DNA from: Cyanobium sp. Tous-M-B4
GTDB lineage: Bacteria; Cyanobacteriota; Cyanobacteriia; PCC-6307; Cyanobiaceae
DNA length: 51,107 bases
Assembly (NCBI RefSeq): GCF_024345395.1
Contig: NZ_JAGQBA010000009.1
Span: 1-51,107, forward strand
Direction of reading: 5' to 3'
Shown here: positions 8,524 to 17,562 of the stretch, in pieces
How positions within the stretch are numbered: the first letter of the stretch is position 1
Layout of the letters: each line of letters begins with the position of its first letter
Program-made: the position numbers and the translations under genes
Notes under the pieces: generated by a model
The model's database searches: none
What the model was told of the DNA's origin: nothing
What the model saw: the letters and a program-made list of their open reading frames with translations, nothing else

Positions 8524-8974
8524 TGGCTTCTATCTGCACCGCCGTGCCTACCTGGATGCCCTGGACTGCGGCCTGGCCGGCGGCAAGCTCCAGCACCCCA
8601 TCCACTTGCTGGTCGGGGCCGTAGCTGCGGCAGGGCAGGTGCAGGCAGGGTTTGGTGTGGGCTTCTATCGCTACGACCCGGCCGCCCAGCACAAACAACA
8701 TGTCGAGAGGCTCCGGGGTGCGGTGCATCCAGAAGCGAGCCAGCGACGGCGGGCTGTAGGGGAACCACATGCCCCGCAATGGCGCTAGCGCCGGCCGCAG
8801 CTGCAGGCCCTTGCTCTGCTTTTCGTGGGTGTCGGCAACCTCCAGGGCTATGCAGCGATCAGGCGCTAGGCACCAGCGGGCTGTGATCGGCAGCCATTGG
8901 GGTGGTGGCGTGAAGCCGCACAGCAGGGCAGCCACCCCAGGCAGGGCCAGCCCCCAGCGGCAACTGGCGTTCAT
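8486..8974 (-). CDS. DUF192 family exported protein
   Basis: 162 residues. A signal peptide is likely (WGLALPGVAALLCGFTPP). The body has the DUF192 pattern: VADTHEKQSKGLQLRPAL, GMWFPY, FWMHRTPEPLDMLFV, and VLELAAGQAAVQGIQVG. The function of the family is unknown. The start overlaps the stop of the upstream response regulator as ATGA, so it is the last gene of the pheS-nadK-regulator-DUF192 unit. Its end overlaps cobL tail to tail. Confidence 0.85.
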   Translation of the reverse strand: MNASCRWGLALPGVAALLCGFTPPPQWLPITARWCLAPDRCIALEVADTHEKQSKGLQLRPALAPLRGMWFPYSPPSLARFWMHRTPEPLDMLFVLGGRVVAIEAHTKPCLHLPCRSYGPDQQVDGVLELAAGQAAVQGIQVGTAVQIEAIKAAAPSTPTRD

Positions 8975-9648
8975 TCGCGGCTCTCCAGCTGGGGCAGCCG
9001 CTCGCTTAGGCAGTAGCCCTGGCCGCGGATCGTGTGGATCAGCCGCCGTTCACCGCCCTCTTCCAGTTTCTGGCGCAGGTAGCGCACATACACCTCAATC
9101 ACGTTGCTGCTGCTGTTGCTACTGCTGTCCTGCTCGTCGTTCCATACCTGGCGCAGGATCAACTCCCGGCTCACCACGGTGCCCTTGCGCTCCAGCAGCA
9201 GCAGCAGCAGCTGGTATTCCCTAGCCGTCAGGCCCACGGGCCGCGCTCCCCGTTTCACTTGGCGGGTGCTGGGGTTCAGCACCAGGTCGCCCACCTGCAG
9301 CAGCTGGGCCGGCACATTGGCGCGGCTTGTGAGATCTAGATGCAACCTCAGCCGCATCAGCAGGTCGCTGGGGCCGAGGCTTGAAAGCCAGAAGTCGTCT
9401 GCTCCTGAGCTGAGGCAGTGGACCCGCGCCTCCACCGTGTCGTCGCCCACATCCAGCAGCACCGGGATGGTGCCCCACTGCTCTCGCAGGGAGGCGATGC
9501 GGCCCGAATCGCCGCTGGAGAGCAGCACCGCATCCGGGTTTGCCCCAGCCGGTAAAGGCTCCCTGCTGCACGAATAGCCGGAAGCCTCAAGCCGTGGCGC
9601 TAGGGCCTCGGCCTCAGGGCCCAGCAGCAGGATGCGTGGATCGTTCAT
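8971..9648 (-). CDS. OmpR-type winged-helix response regulator with degenerate receiver
   Basis: 225 residues. The C-terminal half is a clear OmpR/PhoB winged helix ([46 protein letters not shown]). The N-terminal half aligns by length and pattern with a receiver, but where the phosphorylated Asp should be it reads [10 protein letters not shown], and the usual acidic pair after the first strand is replaced ([10 protein letters not shown]). It is therefore probably not controlled by ordinary phosphorylation. ATG 9648 overlaps the nadK stop (ATGA), which makes translational coupling likely. The linker before the last helix has an unusual serine/asparagine run (DSSSNSSSN). Confidence 0.85.
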   Translation of the reverse strand: MNDPRILLLGPEAEALAPRLEASGYSCSREPLPAGANPDAVLLSSGDSGRIASLREQWGTIPVLLDVGDDTVEARVHCLSSGADDFWLSSLGPSDLLMRLRLHLDLTSRANVPAQLLQVGDLVLNPSTRQVKRGARPVGLTAREYQLLLLLLERKGTVVSRELILRQVWNDEQDSSSNSSSNVIEVYVRYLRQKLEEGGERRLIHTIRGQGYCLSERLPQLESRE

Positions 9649-10562
9649 GGCGCTGTGCCGTTGCCGGGCTTGGCCACGTGGGGCAGGCCCCAACCCAATT
9701 TGTTGCGCAGCACCTGGAAAAACTCGTGGTCGGCCAGCCGCACGAAGCGCACGGGTTGTTCGCTGCGGCGCACCAGGATCCGGTCCTCCGGCCAGATGTA
9801 ACAACCAGCGCTGCCATCCACCACCATCATCAGCCGCTCCGGCGTGGCGGGAAACACCGTCACCGGCTCGCGGTCGCTGAACACCAGGGCGCGCGAGGCC
9901 AGCGAATGGGGCGCGATCGGCGTGAGTTGCAGCACCGGGCAGTCGGGGGTGATCACTGGTCCGCCGGCGCTGAGGGCGTAGGCGGTGGAGCCGGTTGGGG
10001 TGGCGAGGATCACTCCGTCGGCGGCGATATCGACTGGGGCATGGCGGCCGATGGCGATTTCGAAGTGGCACATCGAGGTGAGCGGCTCGCGGTGCAAGGC
10101 CATTTCGTTGAGGCAGAGCACCTCCCAGCGCCGCTGCTCGCCGCGCATCACGCTGACGATCAGCATCGTGCGCTCCTCCACGGTCCACTCGCCGGAGAGC
10201 ACCTGCTCCAGGGCCCCCTCCAGCTGGTGCAGGTAGGCCTCCGCCAGAAAGCCCAGATGGCCGGTATTGACGGTCAGGATCGGGACGCCAACCGGAGCCG
10301 TTTGACGGGCGGCTGAAAGCACGGTGCCGTCGCCGCCCAGCACCACCGCCAGGCTTAGGTCCCGGTCGAAGCCCGCTGGCACGCAGGCCGCATAGCCCCG
10401 GGTGCGCAGGTGCTGGTCGGGGTTGGCGAAACCCACCATGCCGCCGGAGCTGCTAACCCGCACCACGCCGTAGCCAGCCGTCGTGAAGCGCGCCTCGATG
10501 GCATCGGCTGTGGACAGGGCGAGGTCCTTGCCGTCATTCACGATCAGTCCGACGCGGGGCAC
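9645..10562 (-). CDS. nadK: NAD kinase
   Basis: 305 residues. It phosphorylates NAD to NADP. The GGDGT motif ([14 protein letters not shown]) and the downstream [10 protein letters not shown] and [16 protein letters not shown] signatures are all present, in the expected order for bacterial NAD kinases. It is located between pheS and the response regulator on the same strand; its last bases overlap the next ATG. Length is normal for the cyanobacterial family. Confidence 0.95.
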   Translation of the reverse strand: MPRVGLIVNDGKDLALSTADAIEARFTTAGYGVVRVSSSGGMVGFANPDQHLRTRGYAACVPAGFDRDLSLAVVLGGDGTVLSAARQTAPVGVPILTVNTGHLGFLAEAYLHQLEGALEQVLSGEWTVEERTMLIVSVMRGEQRRWEVLCLNEMALHREPLTSMCHFEIAIGRHAPVDIAADGVILATPTGSTAYALSAGGPVITPDCPVLQLTPIAPHSLASRALVFSDREPVTVFPATPERLMMVVDGSAGCYIWPEDRILVRRSEQPVRFVRLADHEFFQVLRNKLGWGLPHVAKPGNGTAP

Positions 10563-10617
10563 CGATCGGGAAGCGGAGAGCTGCCCGAGTTTATGGGGCT
10601 GCTACCAAACCGCCCAA

Positions 10618-11625
10618 CTAAAACTGCTCCAGGAAGCGCAGATCGCTGGTGTAGAGGCGGCGAATGTCGTCGATGCCGTGGCGCACCATGCAGAAGCGCT
10701 CGACGCCCAGGCCAGCGGCAAAGCCGCTCCAGCGCTCTGGATCAAGGCCCATACCGGTGAGTACGGCCGGGTCGACCATGCCGCAGCCCATCACCTCTAG
10801 CCAGCGACCACGCCACTGCACATCCACTTCGGCGCTGGGCTCGGTGAAGGGGAAGTAGCTGGCCCGAAAGCGCACCGGTAGGTCGCCGAAGAACTGCTGC
10901 AGAAAGGCCGTGACGGTGCCGCGCAGGTGGCTGAAGTCCAACCCCTCATCAATCGCCAGCACCTCCACCTGGTGGAACACCGGCGAGTGGGTGGCATCCA
11001 CGGCGTCGCGGCGATACACCCGCCCTGGGGCGACTACCCGCACCGGCGGTGGGTTGTTCTCCAGGTAGCGGATCTGCACGGGCGAGGTGTGGGTGCGCAG
11101 CAGCTGGCTATCGCCCAGATAAAAGGTGTCCTGCATGTCCCGGGCGGGGTGATGCTCGGGGATGTTGAGGGCCGTGAAGTTGTAGTAGTCGCTCTCGATC
11201 TCCGGCCCCTCCGACACCCGATATCCCAGGCCGGCAAAGATGTCGACGATCTCCTCGATCGTGCTGATTAAGGGGTGGCGGTGGCCCGGCGGCGTGAAGC
11301 TGCAAGCCGCTGTGACGTCAATGGTTTCGCCGGCGAGACGCTCGGCCATGGCGGCGCTTTTCACGGCCGTAAGTCGCTCGCCAAGGAGCGCCTGCACCTG
11401 CTCTTTGAGCACGTTGGCCCTTTGGCCGATCAGGGGCCTCTCATCGCCAGGCAGCTTGCCCATGGCTCCAAGAACGCCAGAAAGGCGCCCCTTCTTGCCG
11501 AGCAGTCCCACTCGAAGTTCTTCCAGTTCAGCAGCGGTGCTGGCGGTGGATATCTCTGCTGCAGCCTGGCTTTCCAGCGCCTGGAGCTGGTCGGTGAGCT
11601 GCTGCAGGGAAACGGTGGCGCTCAC
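10618..11625 (-). CDS. pheS: Phenylalanine-tRNA ligase alpha subunit
   Basis: 335 residues. It has the N-terminal coiled-coil of the alpha subunit, then the class II aminoacyl-tRNA synthetase core: [42 protein letters not shown], and motif 3 as [18 protein letters not shown]. The start is GTG 11625, at the family's usual N-terminus. It is the first gene of the minus-strand unit with nadK, the response regulator and DUF192, and is divergent from surE with 57 bp between starts. pheT is not in the window. Confidence 0.96.
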   Translation of the reverse strand: MSATVSLQQLTDQLQALESQAAAEISTASTAAELEELRVGLLGKKGRLSGVLGAMGKLPGDERPLIGQRANVLKEQVQALLGERLTAVKSAAMAERLAGETIDVTAACSFTPPGHRHPLISTIEEIVDIFAGLGYRVSEGPEIESDYYNFTALNIPEHHPARDMQDTFYLGDSQLLRTHTSPVQIRYLENNPPPVRVVAPGRVYRRDAVDATHSPVFHQVEVLAIDEGLDFSHLRGTVTAFLQQFFGDLPVRFRASYFPFTEPSAEVDVQWRGRWLEVMGCGMVDPAVLTGMGLDPERWSGFAAGLGVERFCMVRHGIDDIRRLYTSDLRFLEQF

Positions 11626-11682
11626 GGCAGGGGCGGAGGGATTGCTGACTGTAAGGAGCCACCCCAGTTACGTTGCGGCTAA

Positions 11683-12483
11683 ATGGCGTTAGGCCCGATG
11701 GCACCGCTCAAGATCCTGATCAGCAACGACGACGGGGTCTTCGCTGAAGGCATTCGCACCCTGGCCAATGCGGCCCTGGCCCGCGGCCACCAGGTGAGTG
11801 TGGTGTGTCCTGACCAGGAGCGCTCCGCTACGGGCCACGGTCTCACCCTGCAGACCCCTATCCGGGCGGAGCGGGCTGATGAGTTGTTCGATGATGGCGT
11901 CCAGGCCTGGGCCTGCAGCGGCACCCCCTCCGACTGCGTCAAGCTCGCCCTGTTTTCCTTGCTGGATGAGTGGCCGGATCTGGTGCTCTCCGGTATCAAC
12001 CATGGTCCAAACCTGGGCACCGACGTGCTCTATTCCGGCACGGTGAGTGCGGCGATGGAGGGCACGATTGAGGGCCTTCCCGCCCTGGCAGTAAGCAGTG
12101 CCGACTTTCAATGGCGCCAATTTGCGCCTGCGGCACGCCTCGCCCTCGATGTGGCTGAGCGAATGCTGGCGGAGGGCTGGCCGAGCAACATGTTGCTCAA
12201 CCTCAATGTGCCGCCCCGGCCGGCAGAGGCGATTGGAGAGCTGCGCTGGTGCAATTCAGCGGTGCGCCGCTACACCGACCAGTTCGAGCAGCGGGTAGAC
12301 CCCCGCGGCCGCAGCTACTACTGGCTGGCGGGGGAGGTGGTCAACGATCTGGAGGCCCAGGTGTCGGGGCCGGCGGCCTGGCCCACCGATGTGGCCCAGA
12401 TCAATGCCGGTGGGGTCTCGCTGACGCCGCTCCAACCGGACATCTTCTGGCGGGGTCGCACGGCTGATCTGCCGGTTTGGTGA
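11683..12483 (+). CDS. surE: 5'/3'-nucleotidase SurE
   Basis: 266 residues. The metal-binding ISNDDG motif starts the protein ([15 protein letters not shown]), followed by [25 protein letters not shown] and [11 protein letters not shown], all hallmarks of SurE. It removes phosphate from nucleoside monophosphates. The start at 11683 is used; ATG 11698 (MAPLKILIS) would fit equally well and neither has a strong ribosome-binding site. The gene is divergent from pheS and convergent with the DUF3611 gene. Confidence 0.94.
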   Translation: MALGPMAPLKILISNDDGVFAEGIRTLANAALARGHQVSVVCPDQERSATGHGLTLQTPIRAERADELFDDGVQAWACSGTPSDCVKLALFSLLDEWPDLVLSGINHGPNLGTDVLYSGTVSAAMEGTIEGLPALAVSSADFQWRQFAPAARLALDVAERMLAEGWPSNMLLNLNVPPRPAEAIGELRWCNSAVRRYTDQFEQRVDPRGRSYYWLAGEVVNDLEAQVSGPAAWPTDVAQINAGGVSLTPLQPDIFWRGRTADLPVW

Positions 12484-12492
12484 GGCCGTTAA

Positions 12493-13074
12493 TCAGGTTG
12501 TGCGGTAAACCCGCTGCAGCAGCCATAGGCTGATCCAGAGCCCGATCAGGTGGGCAAACAGCACCTGGGTGTTGCCCAGCACCGCCAGCATCTCGATCGA
12601 GGTGATCGGTAGACCGATCACCCGACCAGCCACGCCAGGGGTCGCCTGGATCTGGGCACCAAAGAAGCCGGGCACCTGTTGGGAGGCCTGCACGAACAGG
12701 CTGCCCGCCAGCGACTGATAGCCCAGCACCGCCAAGGTGATGCCGGCCAGGTCGGCCAGCACTCCCCGCTTGATTAGCCGCGAGGTTTCACCCTTGCTGG
12801 GCCGCACCGGCGAATTGAGGGCCCGGCCGCAGCGCACCACCAGCCAGCTCTGCCAGATGCACCAGAGCAGCAGCAGGAAGGCGATGGTGGTGAGTGAGAT
12901 GCCAGGCCCCAGGCCGAGGGCGCGGGCTGAATTGGCCGCCAGGCGGCCGCCGATGTTGTTGAAAAGCAGCACCCCAACCACCACCACTCCCAGCACCACC
13001 TGGGACCAGAGCCGAATCCAGCCCAGGCGCCGCAATGCCGCGGCGATTAGCTGCAGGTCGAGGCGGTCAGCCAT
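12493..13074 (-). CDS. DUF3611 family membrane protein
   Basis: 193 residues with four hydrophobic segments (LWSQVVLGVVVVGVLLF, TIAFLLLLWCIWQSWLVV, LADLAGITLAVLGYQSLAG, VLFAHLIGLWISLWLLQ). The pattern, including the NIGGRLAANSARALGLGPG loop and an IEMLAVLGNTQVLFAH segment near the C-terminus, matches the DUF3611 family of cyanobacteria and chloroplasts. The function is unknown. It is divergent from ribF. Confidence 0.8.
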   Translation of the reverse strand: MADRLDLQLIAAALRRLGWIRLWSQVVLGVVVVGVLLFNNIGGRLAANSARALGLGPGISLTTIAFLLLLWCIWQSWLVVRCGRALNSPVRPSKGETSRLIKRGVLADLAGITLAVLGYQSLAGSLFVQASQQVPGFFGAQIQATPGVAGRVIGLPITSIEMLAVLGNTQVLFAHLIGLWISLWLLQRVYRTT

Positions 13075-13106
13075 TCAGCCATCCAGATGGGTGCCCCAAA
13101 GGTGCC

Positions 13107-14135
13107 ATGGGAGGATCGTTTTGGCTCCCGTTGCCTTTGGGTTCCGTAGCGTTGATACCCCTGCGATCCCCCCAGGAGGCCCTGCGCCCCACGGCCATCG
13201 CCCTCGGCAGCTTTGACGGCCTGCACCAGGGGCACCGCCGCGTGATCGCGGCTGTTACCGCTGCCCCGGGCAGCGAACAGGCGGCAATCGCCACTGTGGT
13301 GAGCTTCTGGCCCCATCCGCGCGAGGTGCTGCACGGCGAGGCGCGCTTACGGCTCGACCTGCCCGCTGAAAAGCTGCATCTGCTGGAGCCCCTGGGCATT
13401 GAGCAGCTGGTGCTGGTGCCTTTCAGTCGAGAGCTGGCCGCCCTCAGCCCCGAGGCCTTCGTGGAACAGGTGCTGGTGGGCCAGCTGGCGGCCCAGCGGG
13501 TCGCCGTGGGTGAAAACTTCCGCTTCGGGGCCGGCCGCAGCGGCGACAGTCATGCCCTGGCGGAGATTGGTTCCCGTCACGGCATCGAGGTGCAGGTGCT
13601 GCCGATGCTCTGGGATGGCGAGGAGCGGGTGAGCAGCAGCCGCATTCGCCGGGCCCTAGGGGCTGGAGATCTGGCGGAGGCCCGCCGCTTGCTGGAGCGT
13701 CCCTATCGCTTCAGCGGCCTGGTGGTGCGTGGCCGCGGGCTTGGTAAGCAACTCGGTTGGCCCACCGCCAACCTGCAGGTGGATGGCCGCAAGTTTTTGC
13801 CGCTGGAGGGGGTTTACGCAGCCACGGCATCGGTGGCCGGCGGCCCGATGCTGCCGGCCGTGATGAACCTCGGCCCCCAGCCCACGGTGGATCCCACCGC
13901 CCCCTCGGCGGTGGAGGTGCACCTGCTCGATCGGCAGCTGGAGCTTGAGGGATTGGAGCTGGTGGTGGAGCCGCTGCAACTGCTGCGCCGCCAGCAAACC
14001 TTTGCCAGCTTTGACCAGCTGGTAGCCCAGATTGCGGCCGATGCCCAGCTGGCCCGCGCCTTAAGCGCCTGGATAGGCGTGGGTGAGACCCCAGCCAATG
14101 AAGGTTGCGATCCCGCCGAGCAGCAGAATCCCTGA
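13107..14135 (+). CDS. ribF: Bifunctional riboflavin kinase / FAD synthetase
   Basis: 342 residues. The N-terminal nucleotidyltransferase domain has GSFDGLHQGHRRVI and the SSSRIRRAL motif; the C-terminal flavokinase domain has LGWPTANLQ and PAVMNLGPQPTVD. It makes FMN and FAD from riboflavin. ATG 13107 is preceded by AAAGG and gives a short N-terminal extension; TTG 13152 is an alternative nearer the usual start. The last 75 bp overlap a small antisense membrane-protein gene. Confidence 0.93.
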   Translation: MGGSFWLPLPLGSVALIPLRSPQEALRPTAIALGSFDGLHQGHRRVIAAVTAAPGSEQAAIATVVSFWPHPREVLHGEARLRLDLPAEKLHLLEPLGIEQLVLVPFSRELAALSPEAFVEQVLVGQLAAQRVAVGENFRFGAGRSGDSHALAEIGSRHGIEVQVLPMLWDGEERVSSSRIRRALGAGDLAEARRLLERPYRFSGLVVRGRGLGKQLGWPTANLQVDGRKFLPLEGVYAATASVAGGPMLPAVMNLGPQPTVDPTAPSAVEVHLLDRQLELEGLELVVEPLQLLRRQQTFASFDQLVAQIAADAQLARALSAWIGVGETPANEGCDPAEQQNP

Positions 14136-14198
14136 AATCAGCACCAGCATCGGGCTGTCGGTATTGCCCCGATTTGGATTGCCTGGCTCGCCTGCCAT
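14061..14198 (-). CDS. Small single-span membrane protein
   Basis: 45 residues starting MAGEPGNPNRGNTDSP, then one hydrophobic helix (MLVLISGILLLGGIATFIGW) and a short GLTHAYPGA tail. The polar N-terminus, clean membrane helix and conserved-looking tail argue that it is a real gene rather than a shadow of ribF, which it overlaps tail to tail by 75 bp. It is divergent from thiE (14 bp between starts). Similar tiny one-helix proteins in cyanobacteria are often subunits of photosynthetic or NDH-1 complexes, but I cannot assign it to one. Confidence 0.65.
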   Translation of the reverse strand: MAGEPGNPNRGNTDSPMLVLISGILLLGGIATFIGWGLTHAYPGA

Positions 14199-14211
14199 TG
14201 GCCCCTGTGTG

Positions 14212-15291
14212 ATGGATTCCACCCTAGACAGCTCCTCCAGCCCAGCCCGCGACCGGCTGCTCGATGCCAACCTCGATCGGGCTCGCGAGGGCTTGCGGGT
14301 ACTGGAAGATTGGGCCCGCTTTGGCCTCGATCGAGGCGATCTGGTGGTGCGCACCAAGGACATGCGCCAGCGGCTGGGCAGGTTGCATCGCGATGCCTAC
14401 AAATTTGCGCGCCACACCGCCACCGATCCGGCCGCGGGCCTCGGACATCCGGCCCAAGCGGAGCGATCCAGCCCCAGCGCCGTGGTGGGTGCCAACGCCG
14501 GCCGGGTGCAGGAGGCTTTGCGGGTGCTGGAGGAATTTGGGCGCAGCAGCGATCCCCTGCTGGCTGAGGAGGCCTCAGCTCTGCGCTATCTGCTCTACGA
14601 CCTTGAAGTGGATCTGTTGCAGGCCTGTCGTCTGGCCGCTGCGGGCGGGGCGGGCCGCCGTGAGCTGCTGGCTAGCTGCCGGCTCTATTTGGTTACTTCG
14701 CCGGTGCCCGACCTGGAGCAGGTGGTGGCCGCGGCCCTGGGGGCCGGGGTACGCCTGGTGCAATACCGCGCCAAAGAGGCCGCCGGTCTCGATGACCTGC
14801 AAAAACTCAGCCAGGCCCGAGCCCTGCGCCAGCTCTGCGCCACCCATGGCGCCCTGTTTTTGGTGAATGACCGCATTGATATTGCCCTGGCTGTGGAGGC
14901 TGACGGGGTGCACCTGGGCCAGGGGGATCTGCCGCCGGCGGTGGCGCGCCAGCTGCTGGGCCCAGATCGGTTGATTGGCCGCAGCACCCATGCCCTGGCC
15001 CAGTTGCAGCAGGCGGTCAGCGATGGTTGCGACTACATCGGTGTCGGCCCGGTGCAGGCCACCCCCACCAAGCCCGGCCGGGAGCCGGTGGGGCTCGATT
15101 ACGTGCGCCAGGCCGCGGCGGCTAGTCCGATCCCCTTCTTTGCCATCGGCGGGCTGGAGGTCAGCAAGGTGGCGGCGGTGCGGGCTGCTGGAGCCCAGCG
15201 GATTGCGGTGGTGCGGGCGATCACCGAGGCGGTTGATCCGGCTGCCGCCACCGCCGAGCTGCTGGCAGCACTTGAGGTGCCGGCTTCGTGA
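14212..15291 (+). CDS. thiE: Thiamine phosphate synthase with N-terminal cyanobacterial extension
   Basis: 359 residues. The C-terminal part is a ThiE TIM barrel: VRLVQYRAKEAAG, FLVNDRIDIALAVEADGVHL, GVGPVQATPTKPG and PFFAIGGLE. It couples HMP-PP and the thiazole phosphate into thiamine phosphate. The first 145 or so residues are a helical domain (LLDANLDRAREGLRVLEDWA, GRVQEALRVLEEFGR) that cyanobacterial ThiE proteins carry and whose role is unclear. The start is ATG 14212, next to the divergent small membrane gene. The stop overlaps the thiS start. Confidence 0.94.
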   Translation: MDSTLDSSSSPARDRLLDANLDRAREGLRVLEDWARFGLDRGDLVVRTKDMRQRLGRLHRDAYKFARHTATDPAAGLGHPAQAERSSPSAVVGANAGRVQEALRVLEEFGRSSDPLLAEEASALRYLLYDLEVDLLQACRLAAAGGAGRRELLASCRLYLVTSPVPDLEQVVAAALGAGVRLVQYRAKEAAGLDDLQKLSQARALRQLCATHGALFLVNDRIDIALAVEADGVHLGQGDLPPAVARQLLGPDRLIGRSTHALAQLQQAVSDGCDYIGVGPVQATPTKPGREPVGLDYVRQAAAASPIPFFAIGGLEVSKVAAVRAAGAQRIAVVRAITEAVDPAAATAELLAALEVPAS

Positions 15292-15494
15292 TCCGGCTGC
15301 AGGTAAACGGCGATCAGCGAGCCTGCTCAGCCGGACTCAATTTGGAGCAGGCCCTGCTGGAACTGGGCTACAAGCCCCGCTTGGTGGTGGTGGAGTTCAA
15401 CGGCACGATCCTGCCCAGACAGGCCTGGCCCACCCAGCCGGTGGTGGAATCCGATGTGCTGGAGGTGGTCACCATTGTGGGCGGTGGTTCCTAG
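15288..15494 (+). CDS. thiS: Sulfur carrier protein ThiS
   Basis: 68 residues, ubiquitin-like fold, with LVVVEFNGTILPR and the C-terminal VTIVGGGS in place of the common terminal Gly-Gly; the extra serine after the glycines is also seen in other cyanobacterial ThiS. The thiocarboxylated C-terminus donates sulfur for the thiazole ring. The GTG start overlaps the thiE stop (GTGA), so the two are translationally coupled. thiG is not in the window. Confidence 0.92.
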   Translation: MIRLQVNGDQRACSAGLNLEQALLELGYKPRLVVVEFNGTILPRQAWPTQPVVESDVLEVVTIVGGGS

Positions 15495-15519
15495 ATTCCG
15501 ACCAATCGCTTCCAGCGCC

Positions 15520-16497
15520 TTGGCGCTTTCTACCCGTCTGGTCTTGCGGCGCTGCTTCAGCTTGCTGGCCGTGCCGATGTTTGTCCTGAGCCTGTTGGTG
15601 GTGCATCCCAGCCCCAGCTGGGCCGCCAGTGGCGGCCGCATAGGTGGAGGCAGCTTCCGCTCGGCCCCCTCGATGCCGAGAAGCTATGGCGGTGGTGGTT
15701 ATAGAGGTGGTGGTGGCGGCTACAACAGCGGCTACCGCGGTGGCTACGGGGGAGGGGGCATCGGCTTTCCCTTCCTGATTCCAATGTTTGGTTTCGGTGG
15801 CGGTGGCCTGTTTGGCTTCCTTGTGCTGATGGCCGTGGGAGGTCTGCTGCTCAATGCGGTGCGTGGTGGCGGCGGTGGCGGCCAGGGGCCAGCAATTTCC
15901 GGCAGCCGCAGCGATCTGGTGGGCGGCGGCCGCCCCGATGGCCCGGTCACTATCAGCCAGCTGCAGGTGGGGCTGCTGGCATCGGCCCGCCAGCTTCAAA
16001 CCGATCTGCGCCGTTTAGCTGGCAGCGCTGACACCAGCCATGCGGCTGGCCTCCAAGCCCTGCTTCAGGAGACCACCTTGGCCCTGCTGCGCCACCCCGA
16101 CCTCTGGGTCTATGCCAATTCAGAGGTGGGTCAGGTGCCTTTCGCTAGTGCCGAATCCACCTTCAATCGCCTTTCGATGACGGAGCGCAGCAAGTTGCAG
16201 CGAGAGGTCACCACCAACGTGGGCGGCAAGCGCTTTAGCGATGACAGCGTGGCCGCAGGAGATAGCGATGCCAGTAGCGATTTCATCGCCGTCACCCTGC
16301 TGGTGGCAAGCCGCAGCCGGCTTGCGCTCAAGGGTTCGGGCAGTGCCGATCAAGTGCGTGATTCGCTGCAGCAACTCGGTGCCGTCGGTGCAGCTGACCT
16401 GCTGGCGATCGAGGTGATCTGGCAGCCGGAAGGGGCTGGTGAAGTGCTGAGCACCGAAGAATTGCTAACTGCTTACCCCCAGCTTCAACACCTCTAG
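15520..16497 (+). CDS. DUF1517 family exported or membrane protein
   Basis: About 325 residues. It has an N-terminal signal peptide or anchor (SLLAVPMFVLSLLVVHPSPS then WAASGG), a Gly/Tyr/Arg-rich low-complexity stretch at about 35-85, a hydrophobic segment (GLFGFLVLMAVGGLLLNAV), then a soluble domain with VTISQLQVGLLASARQLQ, WVYANSEVGQVPFASAESTF and DFIAVTLLVASR, the pattern of DUF1517 proteins of cyanobacteria and chloroplasts. The function is unknown. The start is uncertain: TTG 15520 lies after the thiS stop; the frame is open back to 15454 inside thiS. Confidence 0.82.
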   Translation: MALSTRLVLRRCFSLLAVPMFVLSLLVVHPSPSWAASGGRIGGGSFRSAPSMPRSYGGGGYRGGGGGYNSGYRGGYGGGGIGFPFLIPMFGFGGGGLFGFLVLMAVGGLLLNAVRGGGGGGQGPAISGSRSDLVGGGRPDGPVTISQLQVGLLASARQLQTDLRRLAGSADTSHAAGLQALLQETTLALLRHPDLWVYANSEVGQVPFASAESTFNRLSMTERSKLQREVTTNVGGKRFSDDSVAAGDSDASSDFIAVTLLVASRSRLALKGSGSADQVRDSLQQLGAVGAADLLAIEVIWQPEGAGEVLSTEELLTAYPQLQHL

Positions 16498-16603
16498 GAC
16501 TGCTGTCCTGGTTCGAGTCCCAAACGGCGAGGGGAGATCTTTGCCTTTCCCCTTGCCCATGGCTGGCTAGCTACCCACACTGCGATGAGTGCCGGCTGTT
16601 TTG

Positions 16604-16762
16604 ATGCTGCGTCGTTCGCCAACTTGGGTCAATACAGCGGTGCTGCTGCAGGCCATCGAGCGCTACGAGCAGGGACTATTGCCCCGCTCGATGCAGCTCT
16701 GGATTCAAGCGGTGCTCGAGATTGAGCAGCCCGGTTCAACTCCCCTGCGACCCGGCTGCTGA
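16604..16762 (+). CDS. Small hypothetical protein, 52 residues
   Basis: The frame from ATG 16604 encodes a short protein with LLQAIERYEQGLLPRSMQLW, which reads as an amphipathic helical protein of normal codon usage rather than noise. It follows DUF1517 on the same strand and its end overlaps the 3' end of larB tail to tail by 27 bp. I do not recognise a family. Confidence 0.5.
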   Translation: MLRRSPTWVNTAVLLQAIERYEQGLLPRSMQLWIQAVLEIEQPGSTPLRPGC

Positions 16763-17449
16763 GCGCCCAGGCCCGCAGCCCAGGATCCGCAGGGCTGCCA
16801 TGGCGGCGCCGTAACCGTTGTCGATGTTGACCACCGTGAGCCCGGGGGCGCAACTGGCCAACATGCCGTGCAAGGCGGCCACGCCACCGGCACTTACGCC
16901 ATAGCCCACCGCTACCGGCACGCCGATCACCGGCTGGGGTAGTAGCCCGGCCAGCACGGTGGGCAGGGCTCCCTCCATACCAGCACAGGCGATCAGCACA
17001 TCGGCATGACGCAGCTCTTCGAGGCGCTCGAGCAGCCGGTGCAGCCCCGCCACGCCCACATCCAGCACCAGCTCGGTGGCGATGCCATGGCAGGCCAAGG
17101 CCAGCTGGGCCTCGGCCGCCACCGGCAGATCACTGGTGCCGCCGCTCAGCACCGCTACCCGCCCCAGCCTGGAATCCGGGCTTGGTAGGGGGCCGGCGCT
17201 GAGACAGCGGGCCTGTGAATGGTGCTGCAGAAGCCAGGCCTCCCCTCGCTCCGGCCCAAGTAGTGCTGCCACGGCTTCCGCCTTCTCAGGGCAGATGCGG
17301 GTCACAAGCGCTAGCTCTCCTGCGCCATCCAGCTCCTCCAGGATCCGGGCGATCTGCTCGACACTTTTGTGCTCGCCCCAGATCGCCTCCACCATCCCCA
17401 GCCGCTGGCGGCGGCCAAGGTCGAGTCGATGCTCCGGGCTGCCGTTCAT
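16736..17449 (-). CDS. larB: Nickel pincer cofactor biosynthesis protein LarB (pyridinium dicarboxylate nucleotide synthase)
   Basis: 237 residues. The C-terminal PurE-like domain has AVLSGGTSDLPVAAEA, DVLIACAGMEGALPTVLAGL and IGVPVAVGYGVSAGG. The family carboxylates nicotinate adenine dinucleotide on the way to the nickel-pincer cofactor; in cyanobacteria the physiological role is less clear and larC and larE are not in the window. ATG 17449 was chosen because it overlaps the stop of the small upstream gene as ATGA; a frame start 12 bases further upstream is less likely. Confidence 0.88.
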   Translation of the reverse strand: MNGSPEHRLDLGRRQRLGMVEAIWGEHKSVEQIARILEELDGAGELALVTRICPEKAEAVAALLGPERGEAWLLQHHSQARCLSAGPLPSPDSRLGRVAVLSGGTSDLPVAAEAQLALACHGIATELVLDVGVAGLHRLLERLEELRHADVLIACAGMEGALPTVLAGLLPQPVIGVPVAVGYGVSAGGVAALHGMLASCAPGLTVVNIDNGYGAAMAALRILGCGPGRSAAGSQGS

Positions 17450-17562
17450 AGCCGCTCCCACACCATCTCAACAATGGCCGGTGTCACCCAGAGGCACCAG
17501 GCCCGCTCTTCGGCATGGCTGCCGAGCACGTAGGTGGCCTTGTTTGCGCTGATGCGGCTCAT
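17446..17562 (-). CDS. Small protein coupled between TIGR03792 gene and larB
   Basis: 38 residues, [20 protein letters not shown] at the start, then a Trp-rich segment (AWCLWVTPAIVEMVWERL). Both ends are ATGA overlaps: its start overlaps the TIGR03792 stop and its stop overlaps the larB start. This precise fit is strong evidence of a translated gene. I do not recognise a family; it could be a small regulator or partner of either neighbour. Confidence 0.65.
   Translation of the reverse strand: MSRISANKATYVLGSHAEERAWCLWVTPAIVEMVWERL

Noticed and set aside
16506-16530. GGTTCGAGTCC, which looks like a tRNA T-loop
   Set aside because: The flanking bases do not pair as a T-stem and no acceptor or anticodon arms are found upstream.
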